Notes: generated by a model not told the origin, from the sequence alone. A DNA stretch of 64,000 nucleotides from Talpa occidentalis (GCF_014898055.3 NW_026555331.1:100958684-101022683), one strand, 5' to 3'; shown: positions 10,701 to 21,400, counted from the first letter of the stretch. Program-made: numbers and translations.

Positions 10701-13620
10701 TGACTTGGGTTTCAAAGTCAGAATTTCCAAAATAGATCATTGTCAAAGACAAACTCATTGACTTTCAGATGAAATTATTATATGCATTGATTCAGTGAAC
10801 ACTCATGAAGCACCTGCCATAATCATTGAGCATCAACTCCATATGCATCACAACTCTAGGCTTGAAACATACAGTCTCCAGTGTGGAGCATGGTTCTGCT
10901 TTTGTGAGCAGAACCAGACAATATAGAAATAAGATGATATTGTGAAAAAAATAAAACAAGGTCAGAGAGAGGTCAGAGTGACAAGCATAGGAGATAGGGG
11001 ACAGAGGTTGACTCTCCAGATGGGGAAGTCAAAGACTGTCCTGTGCACAGCAGCTCCCACTTGGTGAAGGGTATCCTCTGAACTGAGACCTCAATTTCAA
11101 GAATAACAGCAACCCATTTAGATCCTTGTCTGCCACTGGTGGAGTTTGGGGTTTGTGCTGTACATAAGGGAAGCTTTTGGTGGGCTTGAAACATAATCTG
11201 ATTGATGTTTTCAGAAGATCACTGATGACTGACTGATGAATAAAGCCAAGATTGTTGGAAGGAAAAAGACGAAGCAGGTAGACAATTCAGAGGTCCTTTC
11301 AGGAGAGAATGCTGGTGGCTGGACCTGCAATGGTGGCAGAGAAGATAGAGGAAAAATAAATAAACTCTGGTAATATGTTGGTGGTAGAGCAAGAGTAGTT
11401 GATTTGCTAAATTCTAAAAGAGGACATAATCCCAGTTCATGGTTCTCAGAATCTAGAGGAAAGAACTATATGTAAAGAAGTAATTACAAATGCAACGTGA
11501 AGAAGGCAGAGGAAGAGGGAAGTAGAATAGTGACAAAGGAAGGCATGATCCAAGCTCTCATGACCGTCTAGAAGGTATCCTGAAGGGAGGGACACTTGAG
11601 GTCAGCTGGAAGAAGCATATACCCAGCAGAGGACTTGGAGATTTGCAAGAGCATGGGGAGAATGAGCACCTCCCAGGATTTTTAACACAACTAAAAAGTA
11701 GTAGTAAAAGATGAGGCAAGAGGGAACCCTTGGCTACATGGGCACGGCTGGGCCAGCTGACATCCTGGCAGGTGTATCCAGGACGTGACAGCTCCCTCCT
11801 GAGCCTTTAACACAATGTTCCAGACATGCTAATTCATTCTCCTAATGGAAGATAAGCTGACCCAAAGACTATGTATTATTAATGGAGAAGATTACTGAAA
11901 GGTCAGAGGGAGCCAAATATCTTCTGAAGGCCTTGTTTCCTCATTTATTTAATTGCATTACATGTTCTTTAATTGCAATATGTTCTTTAGGTAGAGGATA
12001 TCACTAACATGGTCTCGCTCTGTTTTAAGACACAGCCTCCCCTCTTAGAATGGCAAATGGTGTCCTGATCTCCATTGGTTGCTTGGCTATATTTATCACT
12101 GTGATTGCCTTCTTCATGTACAAGTAAGTTGCCAGTTTTAACACCTTAAGTCTCTAGAGTGTATTGTCAAAAATAAATAGCATATGTTTGCATGAGTCTT
12201 TTTTTTGCTTCCAAATATTTTGTTTGTGGGAGGAAAATCTTCCATTGAATACCAAAGTAGCCTGTTAATTTTGCTGTGGTTTTTTTTTAATCCTAAAAAT
12301 GCTACCAGATGTCATAAGCTTTACAAAATTGTCAGCCTAATGTTTAACATATAATCTCAAGTTATAGTAAGCAGGCACATTTCTTGCATGAAGAAGAGAA
12401 AATAAATATATTTTCATATTGTCATACAAGCCATAGATTATGTTAAATGGAATTAACCATTTGGCATTTGGTATGTAAAGGATTGTACAAAGTAATGTAT
12501 TCCAGCTGGAGAGCTTTTCTTAATCTATCTAACACATTGCTTTCAGAAAACACAAGGAATATAAACCAATAGAAAACAGTACTGGGATCGTGGTCAAAGG
12601 CAGAGGCCTGAATATTTTCCTCAGCCGTGCAAAGGCCGTGTTCTTCCCTGGAAACAAGGAAAAAGATCCACTGCTCAAGAACTAACCAGAAATTCTTTAA
12701 ATATTCAGCCTTATTTCTGAACAATGGCTTACTATTTGATGCCACTCTTTACATGAGCTGTGCTAGATGGATTCCTTTTCACTTTTTTCACTGAAGATTA
12801 CTCTAAATATATACTTTGGTTCAAGGAGGTCTACTTTTTTTATGGATTAAATGTCATTACAGTGAAATGAAGAGGAATGATACTGCATGAAACCTCAGAC
12901 ATGTTGTATTACTGAGAAAAGTAGTTAGCCCTACTTTCTTTCATTGTGATTTGAGTTTCACTTATGCTGATAGGTGATTTGTGGATAGATGTACCGTGTC
13001 AACTGAATAGTGGCAAAGGTCCTGTTTATTAGAGCCTGACCTAGGTTGGACACTTTCTAGCTTTCCATATGGCCAGATGCATGGAATGAATGTGTTCCTG
13101 TCCTTAAGATCACAGTCCAAACTAACCAAATTGTATTTCAATGAACATGTATGATCTGCCAGAAGAATGATAAAGGTCAAGTCTTAAATATGTGGTGTGT
13201 GGTTGTTAAACTAAAAAGAAAAAGCTTATCTTATAAACAAGTGGGAATATTTTCCTGACAATCTGCCATGACTAGCTATGTGAAGGAATGACATTCATTC
13301 ATTCATTTATTCCATGGGCATTTCGTTAGTGCTTTCTGTATATTATGCATGTTGCTAGGTGCATGGGCCTGCACTTGGAGTACTCACACTCCTCTAGCTA
13401 CATCTAAATTTCTATACATGCTGGCGCTTGCGTTTGAAATCATGTATTATTATTTTTCCAGAGAAGGAGGTCCCTGGTTTTCCTGTTTAAGTGATATATT
13501 TAGAAACTTGATCAGTAAAGTTTGTATCTCCATTTGTAACTAAAACCATCTACCATGTGAGACATGACATTTCTTTTTTCTCCTTCCTGAAAAATAAAGT
13601 CTGAAAACAGACAATATCTT
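1543..13620 (+). CDS. GPNMB: GPNMB gene, 3' portion (exons 4-11 plus 3' UTR)
   Basis: Eight exons join in frame at 1543-1716, 3902-4060, 4369-4680, 6490-6588, 7417-7519, 9140-9348, 12030-12123 and 12547-12685; every junction has AG/GT borders and the phases agree. The product matches glycoprotein NMB, a type I membrane glycoprotein of melanosomes, lysosomes and macrophages and a paralogue of PMEL. Visible parts are the segment before the PKD domain, the PKD domain (exon 6), a cysteine-rich Kringle-like domain (exons 8-9), one membrane span (exon 10) and a short cytoplasmic tail with an acidic dileucine signal (exon 11). Exons 1-3, with signal peptide and RGD motif, are not seen and should lie left of the window. 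Exons 4 to 7 are all symmetric phase 1, so any could be skipped without a frameshift. The tail stops earlier than in human. Recognition rests on remembered family sequence, and the match is strong. Confidence 0.96.
1717..3901. other. GPNMB intron 4
   Basis: About 2.2 kb of AT-rich intron. I see no SINE, gene or clear structured element. Short A and T runs are the only simple sequence. Confidence 0.7.
3902..4060 (+). CDS. GPNMB: GPNMB exon 5
   Basis: AG acceptor at 3900-3901 and GTGAGT donor at 4061. The 159-bp exon, phase 1 on both sides, continues the luminal domain. It starts in a QYFQKLGRC segment, has an NVT sequon in the NTANVTLGP region, and ends in a VKDVYVVT stretch typical of the GPNMB/PMEL family. 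Confidence 0.94.
4083..4357 (+). repeat. Intragenic duplication, copy 1 (GPNMB intron 5)
   Basis: Nearly all of intron 5, from just after the exon 5 donor to about 12 bp before the exon 6 acceptor, is repeated in direct orientation at 8350-8635 in intron 8. The two align almost end to end with scattered substitutions and one insertion near the 3' end of copy 2. Neither copy looks like a transposon. Confidence 0.85.
4369..4680 (+). CDS. GPNMB: GPNMB exon 6, PKD domain
   Basis: AG acceptor at 4367-4368 and GTAAGT donor at 4681. This 312-bp exon encodes the polycystic kidney disease (PKD) fold. The diagnostic WNFGDNTG motif is present, followed by NHTYVLNGTFNLNLTV with several N-glycosylation sequons. 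A proline/serine-rich linker follows (PCLSPSPRPP), shorter than the proline run of the human protein. The open frame runs on into intron 5 upstream (from 4218), but conservation starts only at 4369. A SINE lies just 35 bp past the donor. Confidence 0.96.
4716..5042 (-). mobile_element. SINE, subfamily A
   Basis: Reverse orientation, with a T-rich tail at the left and the tRNA-like head ending in GGGGAGACC at the right. The 12-bp target duplication TGAGGAGGATTC at 4704-4715 and 5043-5054 is perfect. The element sits close behind the exon 6 donor of GPNMB. Confidence 0.93.
6079..6368 (-). mobile_element. SINE, subfamily B
   Basis: Reverse orientation, tail at about 6079-6115, head ending in CACCAGGGAGGCCC. 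Flanks resemble each other imperfectly (GCAACATTT / GCAGCATTT), as expected for an older insertion. It lies in GPNMB intron 6. Confidence 0.88.
6490..6588 (+). CDS. GPNMB: GPNMB exon 7
   Basis: AG acceptor at 6488-6489 and GTAAG donor at 6589. This small 99-bp phase 1-1 exon encodes the stretch between the proline-rich linker and the Kringle-like domain. It contains a DENCQI segment with one cysteine and ends in SITII. Confidence 0.92.
7417..7519 (+). CDS. GPNMB: GPNMB exon 8, start of Kringle-like domain
   Basis: AG acceptor at 7415-7416 after a T-rich tract; GTGAGT donor at 7520. The 103-bp exon enters in phase 1 and leaves in phase 2. It encodes EGILEVNIIQMTDVLMP and DFVVTCQG, the most conserved segment of the family. 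Confidence 0.95.
7800..8020. repeat. AT-rich low-complexity segment
   Basis: Dense TATA/ATATA/AAATA words in GPNMB intron 8, with no coding or transposon signature that I recognise. Confidence 0.55.
8350..8635 (+). repeat. Intragenic duplication, copy 2 (GPNMB intron 8)
   Basis: Direct repeat of 4083-4357. The exon 6 acceptor and coding sequence were not copied, because similarity stops just upstream of them. A MIR-like stretch lies on both sides (8250-8349 and about 8640-8800), so the copy may have landed inside an old MIR. Confidence 0.82.
9140..9348 (+). CDS. GPNMB: GPNMB exon 9, cysteine-rich Kringle-like domain
   Basis: AG acceptor at 9138-9139. It encodes IPTEVCTIISDPTC and further cysteines (VCDPV, PCLL, YCLNL) that form the Kringle-like disulphide domain, plus an NLT sequon. 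Two in-frame donors lie 6 bp apart, GTAAAG at 9349 and GTGAGT at 9355. The first gives a junction closest to human GPNMB; the second would add Gly-Lys. Length to the first donor is 209 bp. Confidence 0.94.
9355..12029. other. GPNMB intron 9
   Basis: No SINE of the local family is visible. About 10770-11650 has the look of old decayed repeats (L2/MIR-type wording), but I cannot name a family. The remainder is ordinary AT-rich intron. Confidence 0.5.
12030..12123 (+). CDS. GPNMB: GPNMB exon 10, transmembrane segment
   Basis: AG acceptor at 12028-12029 and GTAAGT donor at 12124. The 94-bp exon encodes SPLRMANG followed by a hydrophobic span of about 22 residues (GVLISIGCLAIFITVIAFF) and the first cytoplasmic Tyr-Lys. 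The membrane topology is type I. Confidence 0.95.
12547..12685 (+). CDS. GPNMB: GPNMB exon 11, cytoplasmic tail and stop
   Basis: AG acceptor at 12545-12546; the TAA stop is at 12683-12685. It encodes a basic juxtamembrane stretch, a tyrosine motif (EYKPI, the hemITAM-like or YxxI position) and an EKDPLL acidic dileucine endolysosomal sorting signal. The protein ends two residues after the dileucine, whereas human GPNMB continues about seven more residues. Downstream bases still resemble the human codons for that tail after the stop. Confidence 0.94.
12686..13620 (+). other. GPNMB: GPNMB 3' UTR with poly(A) signal
   Basis: AT-rich sequence follows the stop. A canonical AATAAA lies at 13593-13598, followed by a GT-containing stretch, so cleavage should fall near 13615-13620. 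No other gene feature is seen here; the small ORFs are spurious. Confidence 0.8.
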
Positions 13621-13889
13621 GGAAGTGCAATGTTTTTCCCAAGTTGTTGCTGGCCTTTCATTTTTATTTATAGTGCTTGACAAATTAAAAAATGTTTAAC
13701 ACTGCCCCATAGAGCACTGACATTCTTGTATTTTATATTATAAAATATATGTACATAGTATGTGAAATTTCCATTAAAAATTAAATGTATATAATCATGT
13801 TAATCTAAAGTAAGAGATTTTTTATAAACAATTGTTCTGAACTCTTGAAACACATAGTATGACAATTGAAAATAAAGGTGAGGGTATAA

Positions 13890-14115
13890 TTCTAGGTCAC
13901 AGATCAATAAATTTTTCTGTGAAAGCCAGGAAGGAAATATTTTTGGCTTTGTGGGCTACACGGTCTCTGTCACATCTGCTCAACTCTGCTATTGTAGCAT
14001 TAAAGAAAGCATAAACATAAATGGAAGAGCATGGCCGAGTTCCAGCAAAAGAGCATTTAGAAAAACAGACATTGGGTCAGAGAGGGTCCACGGACTAGAG
14101 TTTGCTGATCCTGAT
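13890..14115 (-). mobile_element. hAT-Charlie type non-autonomous DNA transposon fossil
   Basis: Contains the diagnostic wording of the abundant MER-type hAT family: a GGCTTTGTGGGC...GGTCTCTGT stretch, a CAACTCTGC stretch, and the terminal inverted repeat near GTTTGCTGATCCTG at the right end. A second copy in the opposite orientation is at about 17272-17590. Confidence 0.7.
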
Positions 14116-14451
14116 TCTTAAAGAGTCTAAACAGACATAACAGTCAAAGCAACTTGAGATTTTAGATCAAATCCTCACATAAAGAAAGAAAAAGCTATGA
14201 AAAATATTCTTAGAATCAGGGAAATTTGAACACACTTTGGACACCAGGTGATAATACAGAATTATTGTTAGTTTTCTTCAGGAGTGGGGAAAGCATTGTG
14301 CAGACTTTTAGTCTGGTTCCTTCACTTCATAGATATCCTACAGCTCAAACATGAGCAATTTGTTCTGAAGTTATCTCCGAAGAGTTCAAAATTTGCAGAA
14401 CATGAATCTTTACATTTTTCTCCATTTGTGTGTAGGATGTAGGTCAATGGT

Positions 14452-14645
14452 TTTCAACAACAGTTTACTTTGTCCCATGGGGGACACTGGGAATATTGGG
14501 GTAATTTTTGGTTGTCACATCTAGGGTGAGGTGCTGCTAGTATCCAGTGGATAGAGGCATGGGTGCTGCTAAACATCCTACAATCTATATGATGGCACCC
14601 ACAAGAATCATTTGGCCCACAATGTCAGCAATTCCAATAGCGTAA
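14452..14645 (+). mobile_element. MER5A-like hAT fossil
   Basis: Reads as a diverged MER5A: start near CAATGGTTTTCAAC, internal TTTTTGGTTGTCACA, GTGCTGCTA, GCTGCTAAACATCCTACAAT and GGCCCACAATGTCA. Intergenic, downstream of GPNMB. Confidence 0.8.
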
Positions 14646-14669
14646 CTAAAGCAGGCCTGGCCATGAATG

Positions 14670-14830
14670 TACAAATGGAAGACTTGGATTTGAATTTAGC
14701 CCTACTTAAATCTGAGTAACCCTGGACACATAATTTGGTCTTCCCTGAGCCTCAGTCTCTTCGTCTATAAAACAGATGTGTAATTCCTCCCTAGCTGACC
14801 TCACCAAGCTACTGCAAACCCACCTGGCAA
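14670..14830 (-). mobile_element. MIR-like fossil
   Basis: Contains the MIR core pattern of a soluble-sounding CCCTGGACA stretch followed by CCTGAGCCTCAGTCTCTTCGTCTATAAAA. Diverged; ends are not clear and orientation is a best guess. Confidence 0.5.
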
Positions 14831-14969
14831 TGATTGGCCAGGATAGAGCTTTTTATGCGACATAGTGGAATATTCTACATATGAAGCCTGAGGACAGAAG
14901 CATTGTGCCAAGGCTTTATTATTTTTAGAGTGACTAGAGGCCAGTACCTAAAGTAGAAAAGTAATATCA

Positions 14970-15440
14970 TCTTGCAGCAGAATCACCGGGAAGTTTGTTA
15001 AAACACAGACTCCTGAGTCCCACTGCCAAGAGTTTCTGAATCAGTGTTCCTGAGTGGGGCCCCATAATTTGAATTTCCCACCTGTTCTTTGTTTGTTTGT
15101 TTTGTTTAAAGATTTATTTATTTATGCGTACAAGAGCTGGGGTGCAGGCCAGAGAGGTGGGGGTGGGGGCCACTGAGAGGATTTACCAGAGACAGAATGG
15201 GGAGCAGAACAGGCAGATTGACTGAAATACACTGCTGAGGGGAGCAGTGGGAGAGACAGGAGAGGTCTATTGCACCATGTGTGTTGTCTCCCTGGCCGGG
15301 AATCGAGCTCATGCTGCACTGGCAGTGGATAGTTCATAGTGCTGAGACTTAATCCCTTGAGCCACCAGGGAAGCCCTTTCCACCAGTTCTTTAGTGATGT
15401 TGATACTACCACTCCCAGCATCTAACTTTGAGAAGTGCTG
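14970..15440. mobile_element. Old hAT/MER fossil split by a SINE
   Basis: AATCACCGGGAAGTTTGTTA...CAGACTCCTGAGTCCCACT on the left and a TTTGAGAAGTGCTGTG end on the right match the common MER-type hAT wording. The SINE at 15091-15376 interrupts it, so the SINE is younger. Confidence 0.6.
15091..15376 (-). mobile_element. SINE, subfamily B
   Basis: Reverse orientation with TTTGTTTGTT tail region and head ending CACCAGGGAAGCCC. Target duplication of about 13 bp, CCACCTGTTCTTT / CCACCAGTTCTTT, with one difference. Confidence 0.92.
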
Positions 15441-16695
15441 TGCTGTTCTTGAGATCCCTTCTCCTATCAATAGGGTGTAGCAGTGAGCAGCAAATATACA
15501 CGCCACCAAGGAAGCCTGTAGAAGTCATCATCAGACCTCCCTTTACTGTACCAGATAGCAGGAGAGAGGGCTGAAATCATGACTTACTTAGACTTATATT
15601 CTCTATGTGACCTTGGCAACAAGTCATTTATCTTCTGCTGAATGACTATCTGTATAATGGGGGAAATAACCTAAAAGATAGTAGGATGACTTGATTAATG
15701 TTTGCTGAGAATTACAACTTCCAAAGAAAATAGAAATGTGTAGGTAATAGATTATTCCCGGAATTTCTTATTCTTCGGACTTTTTAGAAATGTCTGCATT
15801 TTGAACATTCTGACTCATTCATACATATTAGCTGCTCTTATTGAATTTTCAATTGTTTGATAGTTTAGGGGAAGTATTTTCAATGCATTCATTATTTGTA
15901 TGAAAATACATCATTTCAATGCATTTACTTTCTGCATCCAGAAAGCAAAATAACTCCAAACCTAGGTGACAGGCTAAGGGAAGTGACAGGCTAGGTGACA
16001 GGATGAGAAGATAATTATTCAGGGTGTGAAGGCGACTACCCTCCAATGGGGCTCCTGGGGGGCGGGGGGGGGGAAGAAATCCTATGAGGTTTTTGCAAAG
16101 AAGGTCTCAAAGCTGATGAAACAATACCCCTGAAAAAATTTAAGTTTCGTTCTCAAGAGTCACTTCCTGCAGCCTGATTTTGATCCTATAACCACCATTT
16201 ATTGAGCACTTGTATATACCAGGGAACACAGCTTTGTGCACAGCTTTGTGCAAGGGAGCTCTCCTGGAGCTGGGGTTTTAGGCATTCTGCATAGTGAGAA
16301 CCCTAACCACAGGCCTGGAGCCCCCATGCTAGCCAATCCCATATGCAGGGGAATTCCTCTGTGACTTATAACTGAACTGCTATTCTTTTCATCTTCAAAA
16401 TTCTGGAATGAAATTTGCTGTGGAGAGCTTCTATAGGCTTTTTGGAATTTAGGGGCCTTAATGATATTTTACTATTTAACCAATTTTAATTCTATGTCTA
16501 ATTTTCCTTTAGATGTCATTATGTAACCTCACTAAGCAAAATTCTCTAAATTTAGAATGCAGTCGTCACTGTTAATTTAATTGTATAGCTTTTAGAGATA
16601 TATATTAAATATTAAGACTTGAACTTAATGAGTCCTTAATTTTAAGCTATTAGAATAAATTCCTTTAGGGTAAAAAAAAAAGGGATTTGGCCTTG

Positions 16696-16948
16696 GGCCT
16701 CCCTGGTGATGCAGGGGTTAAGTCTCAGCCCTATAAAACTATTGTCTGCCACTGCAGTAGTTTGATCCCCGACCAGGGAGCTACCCACATGGCGCAGCAG
16801 ACCTCTCCTGTCTCACCAGCTGCTCCCCTTAGCAGTGTATTTCAGTGGATCTGCCTGTTCTGCTCCCTGCTCTGTCTCTGGTGAATCCTCTTTTCCCCTG
16901 CGCCTCTGGCCTAGACCCTAGTTCTTATATGCATAAATAAATCTTAAG
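16696..16948 (+). mobile_element. SINE, subfamily B
   Basis: Forward orientation: GGGCCTCCCTGGTGATGCAG head, body with CTGTCTCTGGTGAATCC, tail ATGCATAAATAAATCTTAAG. Target duplication AAGGGATT is visible on both sides. Confidence 0.9.
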
Positions 16949-17271
16949 AAGGGATTGACTGATGATGAGGATGTGATAGAAGGATTTTTGTCACCGTAAT
17001 GTAGTTTTAATTTTGGATTTTTGGAACTGAGTAGAGGAAGGCGATAGGCTTAAATCAAGACACCTGAGGTCCAGTCTGGCATTGCCATCCACTGGCTACA
17101 TGACCTGAAGTCAATCATGTTCCCTCTTTGCACAGAAAAATGGAGGAAAGTAAGAGAAGGAAGCAAAACTGGATGAACACTAACATCTCTTCGGTCCTAC
17201 TGCTCTATTGTGAAAATGGAGGAGCGATATTACCCACTTCCTTATAGGAATGTCAGGAGGCTTGTACTCTA

Positions 17272-17590
17272 AATCAGGGGCTGGCACACTGCTGTCCGTG
17301 GGCCAGGTCTGGCTCTTTGCCTGTTCCATAGGCCACAAACAATGTTTGGTTTTTATGTTTTTTAATGGTTGGGACAATCAAAGAAAATATTTTGTGCCAC
17401 ATAAAAATTACATGAAGTTCAAATTTCAGAGTTCATAAATTAAGTTATTTTGGAACATAATCATGCTCATTTATTTATATATTGTTAGCAACTGCTTTTG
17501 CCCTATACTGAGTAGTTGAGTAGTTGGGACAAAGACCATATGGTCTGCACAGCCTGAAATACTTACTAGTTAGTCTTTTATAGAAAAAAG
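17272..17590 (+). mobile_element. hAT-Charlie type DNA transposon fossil, second copy
   Basis: Starts with a CAGGGGCTGGCACACTGCTG terminal repeat, then TTTTGTGCCACATAAAAATTA, GCATTTATTTA-like internal sequence and AAAGACCATATGGTCTGCAC near the end. It has the same family wording as 13890-14115 in inverse orientation. Confidence 0.7.
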
Positions 17591-18019
17591 TTTATGTTTT
17601 CAAGTATTGAAACTTGAACACTTGAACAGAACTCCATTCTGAACTGAATTGAGAAAAGAATTCAGAGAATTTTAGTTACATGAAATGTAATTTTCTTAAT
17701 TGAGTACTTTAAACTCTTACCCTCAATCTCATATCACATTGTTCTGCAATGACAACAAAATGCTACATTATTGAACATAGTAAGTTAAATGTACATTGCC
17801 TATGAACCATTATGGGAAATGTAAAAAAAAAAATCTAAAAATCCTCTCCGGAGAAATTACAAATATGAGAATCACAGCATGAAGAACCAAATTATGAAGT
17901 ATTCTATACATCCCTAAAAGCACTGACTGTAGAGAAAAAGATTGATAATGTGAATAATGTTACAATTTGAATGTTCTGTATAAAAAGATACCACAAACTT
18001 CTTGTTTAAAAAAAAAACC

Positions 18020-18905
18020 ACAGAGTTCTCATACACTGTTGGTGAAAACACAAGTGTGGAAAAAATTCAGCAGTTTGGCAGTTTCTTACAAAGTTAAATA
18101 TGTACAAACCATATGGCTTGGCCCTTCTACTCCTAGGTATTTACCCAAGAAAAATTAAGACATGTGTTTTCACAATGACTTGTACTGAAATGTTCATAAT
18201 AGTGGTATTTGTAATAGTCACAAACCAGAAACACCCTAAATTTCTATCAGTTGGTGAAGGGATAAGAAAATGTGGTATGTCGGGCCTCCCCGGTGGCGCA
18301 GCGGTTGAGCGCTGGATTGCGAAGCTGCCCGCAGCCTCTGCAGCGCCGGTTCGATACCCGGCTGCCAGCCGAGGGTCCCACGTGGCGCGCAGACTTCTCT
18401 TGCTGCACCCGCTGCTCCCCTCAGCAGTGTACTTCTGTCCTTCTGCCTGCTCTGCTCCCCGCTCTGGCTCTGGTGAATTCTCTCCCCTCCCGCACTTCTG
18501 GCTGTACCCAGTGCATGTATAAATAAATAAATAAATCTTTAAAAAAAAAAAAAAAAAAAAAAGAAAGAAAATGTGGCATGCCATACAATAAAATACTACT
18601 TGGCAATAAAAGGAACATATTACTGATAGATGCAACAACTTGGATGAATCCCCAAAGCATCATGCTATATAAGAGATGCCAAACACACTGAGTGAGTCAT
18701 TTATGTGATATTCCTGAAACCTATAGTGACTGAGCAAATTTGGGCCTGCCTGGGACTAGAGGTGAGGGGAGGGGATTGACTGGAAACAAGGGAACTTTGT
18801 GGGGTGAGGGAAACATTTTATACCATGATGGCAGTGGTTACACAACTGTTAAAATTTATCAAATTGAATAATTAAAATGGATTGTGTTTATTTTATAGAA
18901 AGATA
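18020..18905 (+). mobile_element. L1 3' end fragment, split by a SINE
   Basis: Typical L1 3' region wording: TCATACACTGTTGGTG, TACTCCTAGGTATTTACCC, TGTTCATAATAGTGGTATTTG, and GCAACAACTTGGATGAATC followed by GAGATGCCAAACACACTGAG. The forward SINE at 18280-18564 interrupts it. Confidence 0.8.
18280..18564 (+). mobile_element. SINE, subfamily A
   Basis: Head GGGCCTCCCCGGTGGCGCAG, B-box GGTTCGATACC, body and AAATAAATAAATAAATCTTT tail followed by a long A run. Target duplication AAGAAAATGTGGTATG / AAGAAAATGTGGCATG with one difference, at 18264-18279 and 18565-18580. Inserted into an L1 3' end. Confidence 0.95.
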
Positions 18906-18959
18906 CCTCAATAAAGTTGGTTAAAGATAGAAAGGCATAGACTCAAAGAATGTATTTGC

Positions 18960-19570
18960 AGTACACATAAATGATAAAAGATTAGTGTCCTGTGTACAAA
19001 AAGCTGTAAGGGAAATGTAAATCATCATACAATGAGACATCATTTCACACCTGCCAATTGGCAAAAGATAAAAAAAAATCAGACCAAATAAAGTGTTGAC
19101 TAAAGTGAGGACACTGGAACTCTTATACTTTGCTAGCAGAGTTTAAATTGGAGCAATGGTTTTGGGAAATAATCTGGCATTATCTGGTGAAGTTCAAGAT
19201 GACACACACCCATAACCCAGCACCTCATTCATAGATTGGAACACCCCAGGGAAACTCTTACACACCTGTCCCAAGGGACACAGGCAAGAATCTTCTGAGC
19301 GAGAGGAACAAACCAAATTTCCATCAATGGTAGAATGGATAATTCAGTTGACATACAAAGGAATACTAAACATCAGTGAAAATGAGTGAGCCTATAGCTA
19401 TAAACACCAAGAGCAAAGATGTTTACTCGTGTAAACTGACGGAAAACATGCAGGTTACCAAAGATTATATACAGTAGGGTACCATTTATGTAAAGTTTGC
19501 AAAAGCATGGAAAACTAAGCAGCTCGGTAACATGTATAAACATGTAATAAGTCTTAGAAGACAGAAGACT
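18960..19570 (+). mobile_element. Second L1 3' end fragment
   Basis: A further diverged L1 3' region: CAATGAGACATCATTTCACACC, AATTGGCAAAAGATA, a TTTCCATCAATGGTAGAATGGATA stretch and GGAATACTAAACATCAGTGAAAATG. Same orientation as the preceding fragment, so probably a separate or rearranged insertion. Confidence 0.7.
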
Positions 19571-19901
19571 TGTTATCTGAAATTCAGCACAGTGGTTGCC
19601 TTTGGGGAGGAAGGGGTTGCCTCAGAGAGGGGAGCAGACTTAATATGAAAACAAATGCAAAGCAAAGTGGAGTTCAAGTCATTTTTGCCCTCTAACAAGG
19701 GAAAACCTTCCCATGGGCTCTTCAGGCAGCTGAAAGCACTTGTTCCTGCCATGCTTGCCCATGCTTCCCAGGGCCTGAGCATTTCAGGGAGAAAGCAGAA
19801 TGGAGGGAGTCGTCTCTGAAAGAGAACACTGGCTTAGAAATCTTCTCATTTTAATCGTTTTAAATTTAGAATTACCTTGAATTTATTTTCTTATGGAGAG
19901 T

Positions 19902-20361
19902 TGTGGGGTGGGGAAAAGGTATCAGGCTTTTCTGCCCTCCCGCCATCAAGATAGATGATGGATCCTTGCGGTCCTGAATGCATGCCTGATGGCGGGCACC
20001 TGGAGTAGGGTGTGGGCATAGGTAGATGGGATTCACCTGGGCTGAGACTGGGCTTTTAGGGGCGGCGGCGTGGGGATGCCAGCTGGAGCCAAGAGAGGAG
20101 CAGAGAAGCCGAGAGAGAAGCAGAGTCATGAGAAGAGCAGAAAGAACGTGAGAGAAGGCTGTAGAGTCCAGATAGAGTGAGGATTTGCTGGGGGCTGGGA
20201 GGCCTGCCAGCCTCCCGGCGCCCCAGCGCCCTTGCCTGCCTTGTACCTGATAAATCCCAATAAAATCCTGCAAAAGCCACTGAGGACTCCAGGACTCTGA
20301 CTCCTCCTTTACCCGGTCTGCTGGATTAGAAAACCTGCACTGTGTCCTTCCTGCATTTACA
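19902..20361 (+). mobile_element. Solo LTR, 460 bp, with perfect target duplication
   Basis: Begins TGTGGGGTGG and ends TTTACA, bounded by the perfect 5-bp target duplication AGAGT at 19897-19901 and 20362-20366. An AATAAA poly(A) signal near 20261 marks forward orientation. A second member, in reverse orientation, is at 37028-37464. No internal retroviral sequence remains, so it is a solo LTR from recombination. The 167-aa minus-strand ORF across it is spurious. Confidence 0.9.
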
Positions 20362-20366
20362 AGAGT

Positions 20367-21400
20367 GTACACCACTCTAATTTGCCCAACATTTAGTTTG
20401 TCTCAGCCATAGCTTTAGCTGCTATATTTGCAATGTGTCCCCCTGAGAGAACTGCTGGATCTTAATTTGATCATAATCACGTTGTTTCAAAATCCTAGAG
20501 AACCAATGGGAGCAAAAGGAAGCCATGCTCCTTGGCCGGGTTAGCTAGCTTTAGGAAGTTCCTGCAGCAGCAGCCTCCTTCTCCATGGCTCTTGTTGTTA
20601 TAGTTACTTTCTTATCTGTCCCCCTAAACAGGAAGGAAATCCCTTGAAACCAAGGGATCTTGTCTGCAGCACCTAGAACAGTTGGCTGGATTATGGTAGG
20701 GGCTGAAAAAATGTTTTGGATAAATAACTGAATGTGCTAAAGCCATATGAATGCATACAAGTTATTTGCCCCTAAGTGGCTGCACCTTTGTTGTTATCAC
20801 CTTGCTCTCAACAGTAACAGTAGCCTTTGCATCAGCAGCAACTAATTATCCTCCAGCTGAAAGACCCTGGAGGAAATGCACTCACCCCAGAGCTGACTCC
20901 GACTCAGAACTTTTACCAGGAGCTAAGAAAGCCTCTCTGTATGTTAAACAGTTTGCATGGATCATTGGTTGCATTTCTTAGAGGCATGGGTTCGTGATGC
21001 CACCAGGGAGATGGGAGAATTGATCTGCTGCAACAGTGGGAATGAATGTCTGTTGCCACTAGTTTTCCTTACATGTGACCCAAAGATGTTGTAAAGGTCA
21101 GACACCAGTCCAAACCTGATCACTCTGTGCAGTGTCCTCCCCACACCCCCTTTTGGAACTGTCTGTTGTGGTAACTTGGCCTTAGCTGAAAGCAACCAGA
21201 GGCAGGGATTTAACCAGGGGGTATGAGTTACTGTTACAGTTTGTTTGCTCTGAACCAGCACTCAGGAGGTTAGCCATGGGTATGGGGTAACTATACTCAT
21301 CTGCTATTCAGAATTACTCTGGTCTCAGGGTAATCGCAAAATGGAAGCATCTCATAAAACTGGGATTACGAAAAGGAAAGCTGAATCTTTACTGGATTGT
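20367..21400. other. Intergenic, no clear feature
   Basis: Between the solo LTR and the SINE pair. I see no conserved coding signature and no repeat I can name; the short ORFs show no recognisable domain. Confidence 0.5.

Noticed and set aside
18282..18360. tRNA genes suggested by A and B boxes
   Set aside because: These are the heads of SINEs: no intact cloverleaf or acceptor stem, and each is followed by SINE body and tail.
18141..18638. Several ORFs of 65-165 residues with repeated Pro/Ala/Arg/Gly patterns
   Set aside because: They recur wherever the SINE occurs and are its translation in various frames, not genes.
19872..20375. 167-residue minus-strand ORF
   Set aside because: Lies antisense on a solo LTR with a clear target duplication; no protein family match.
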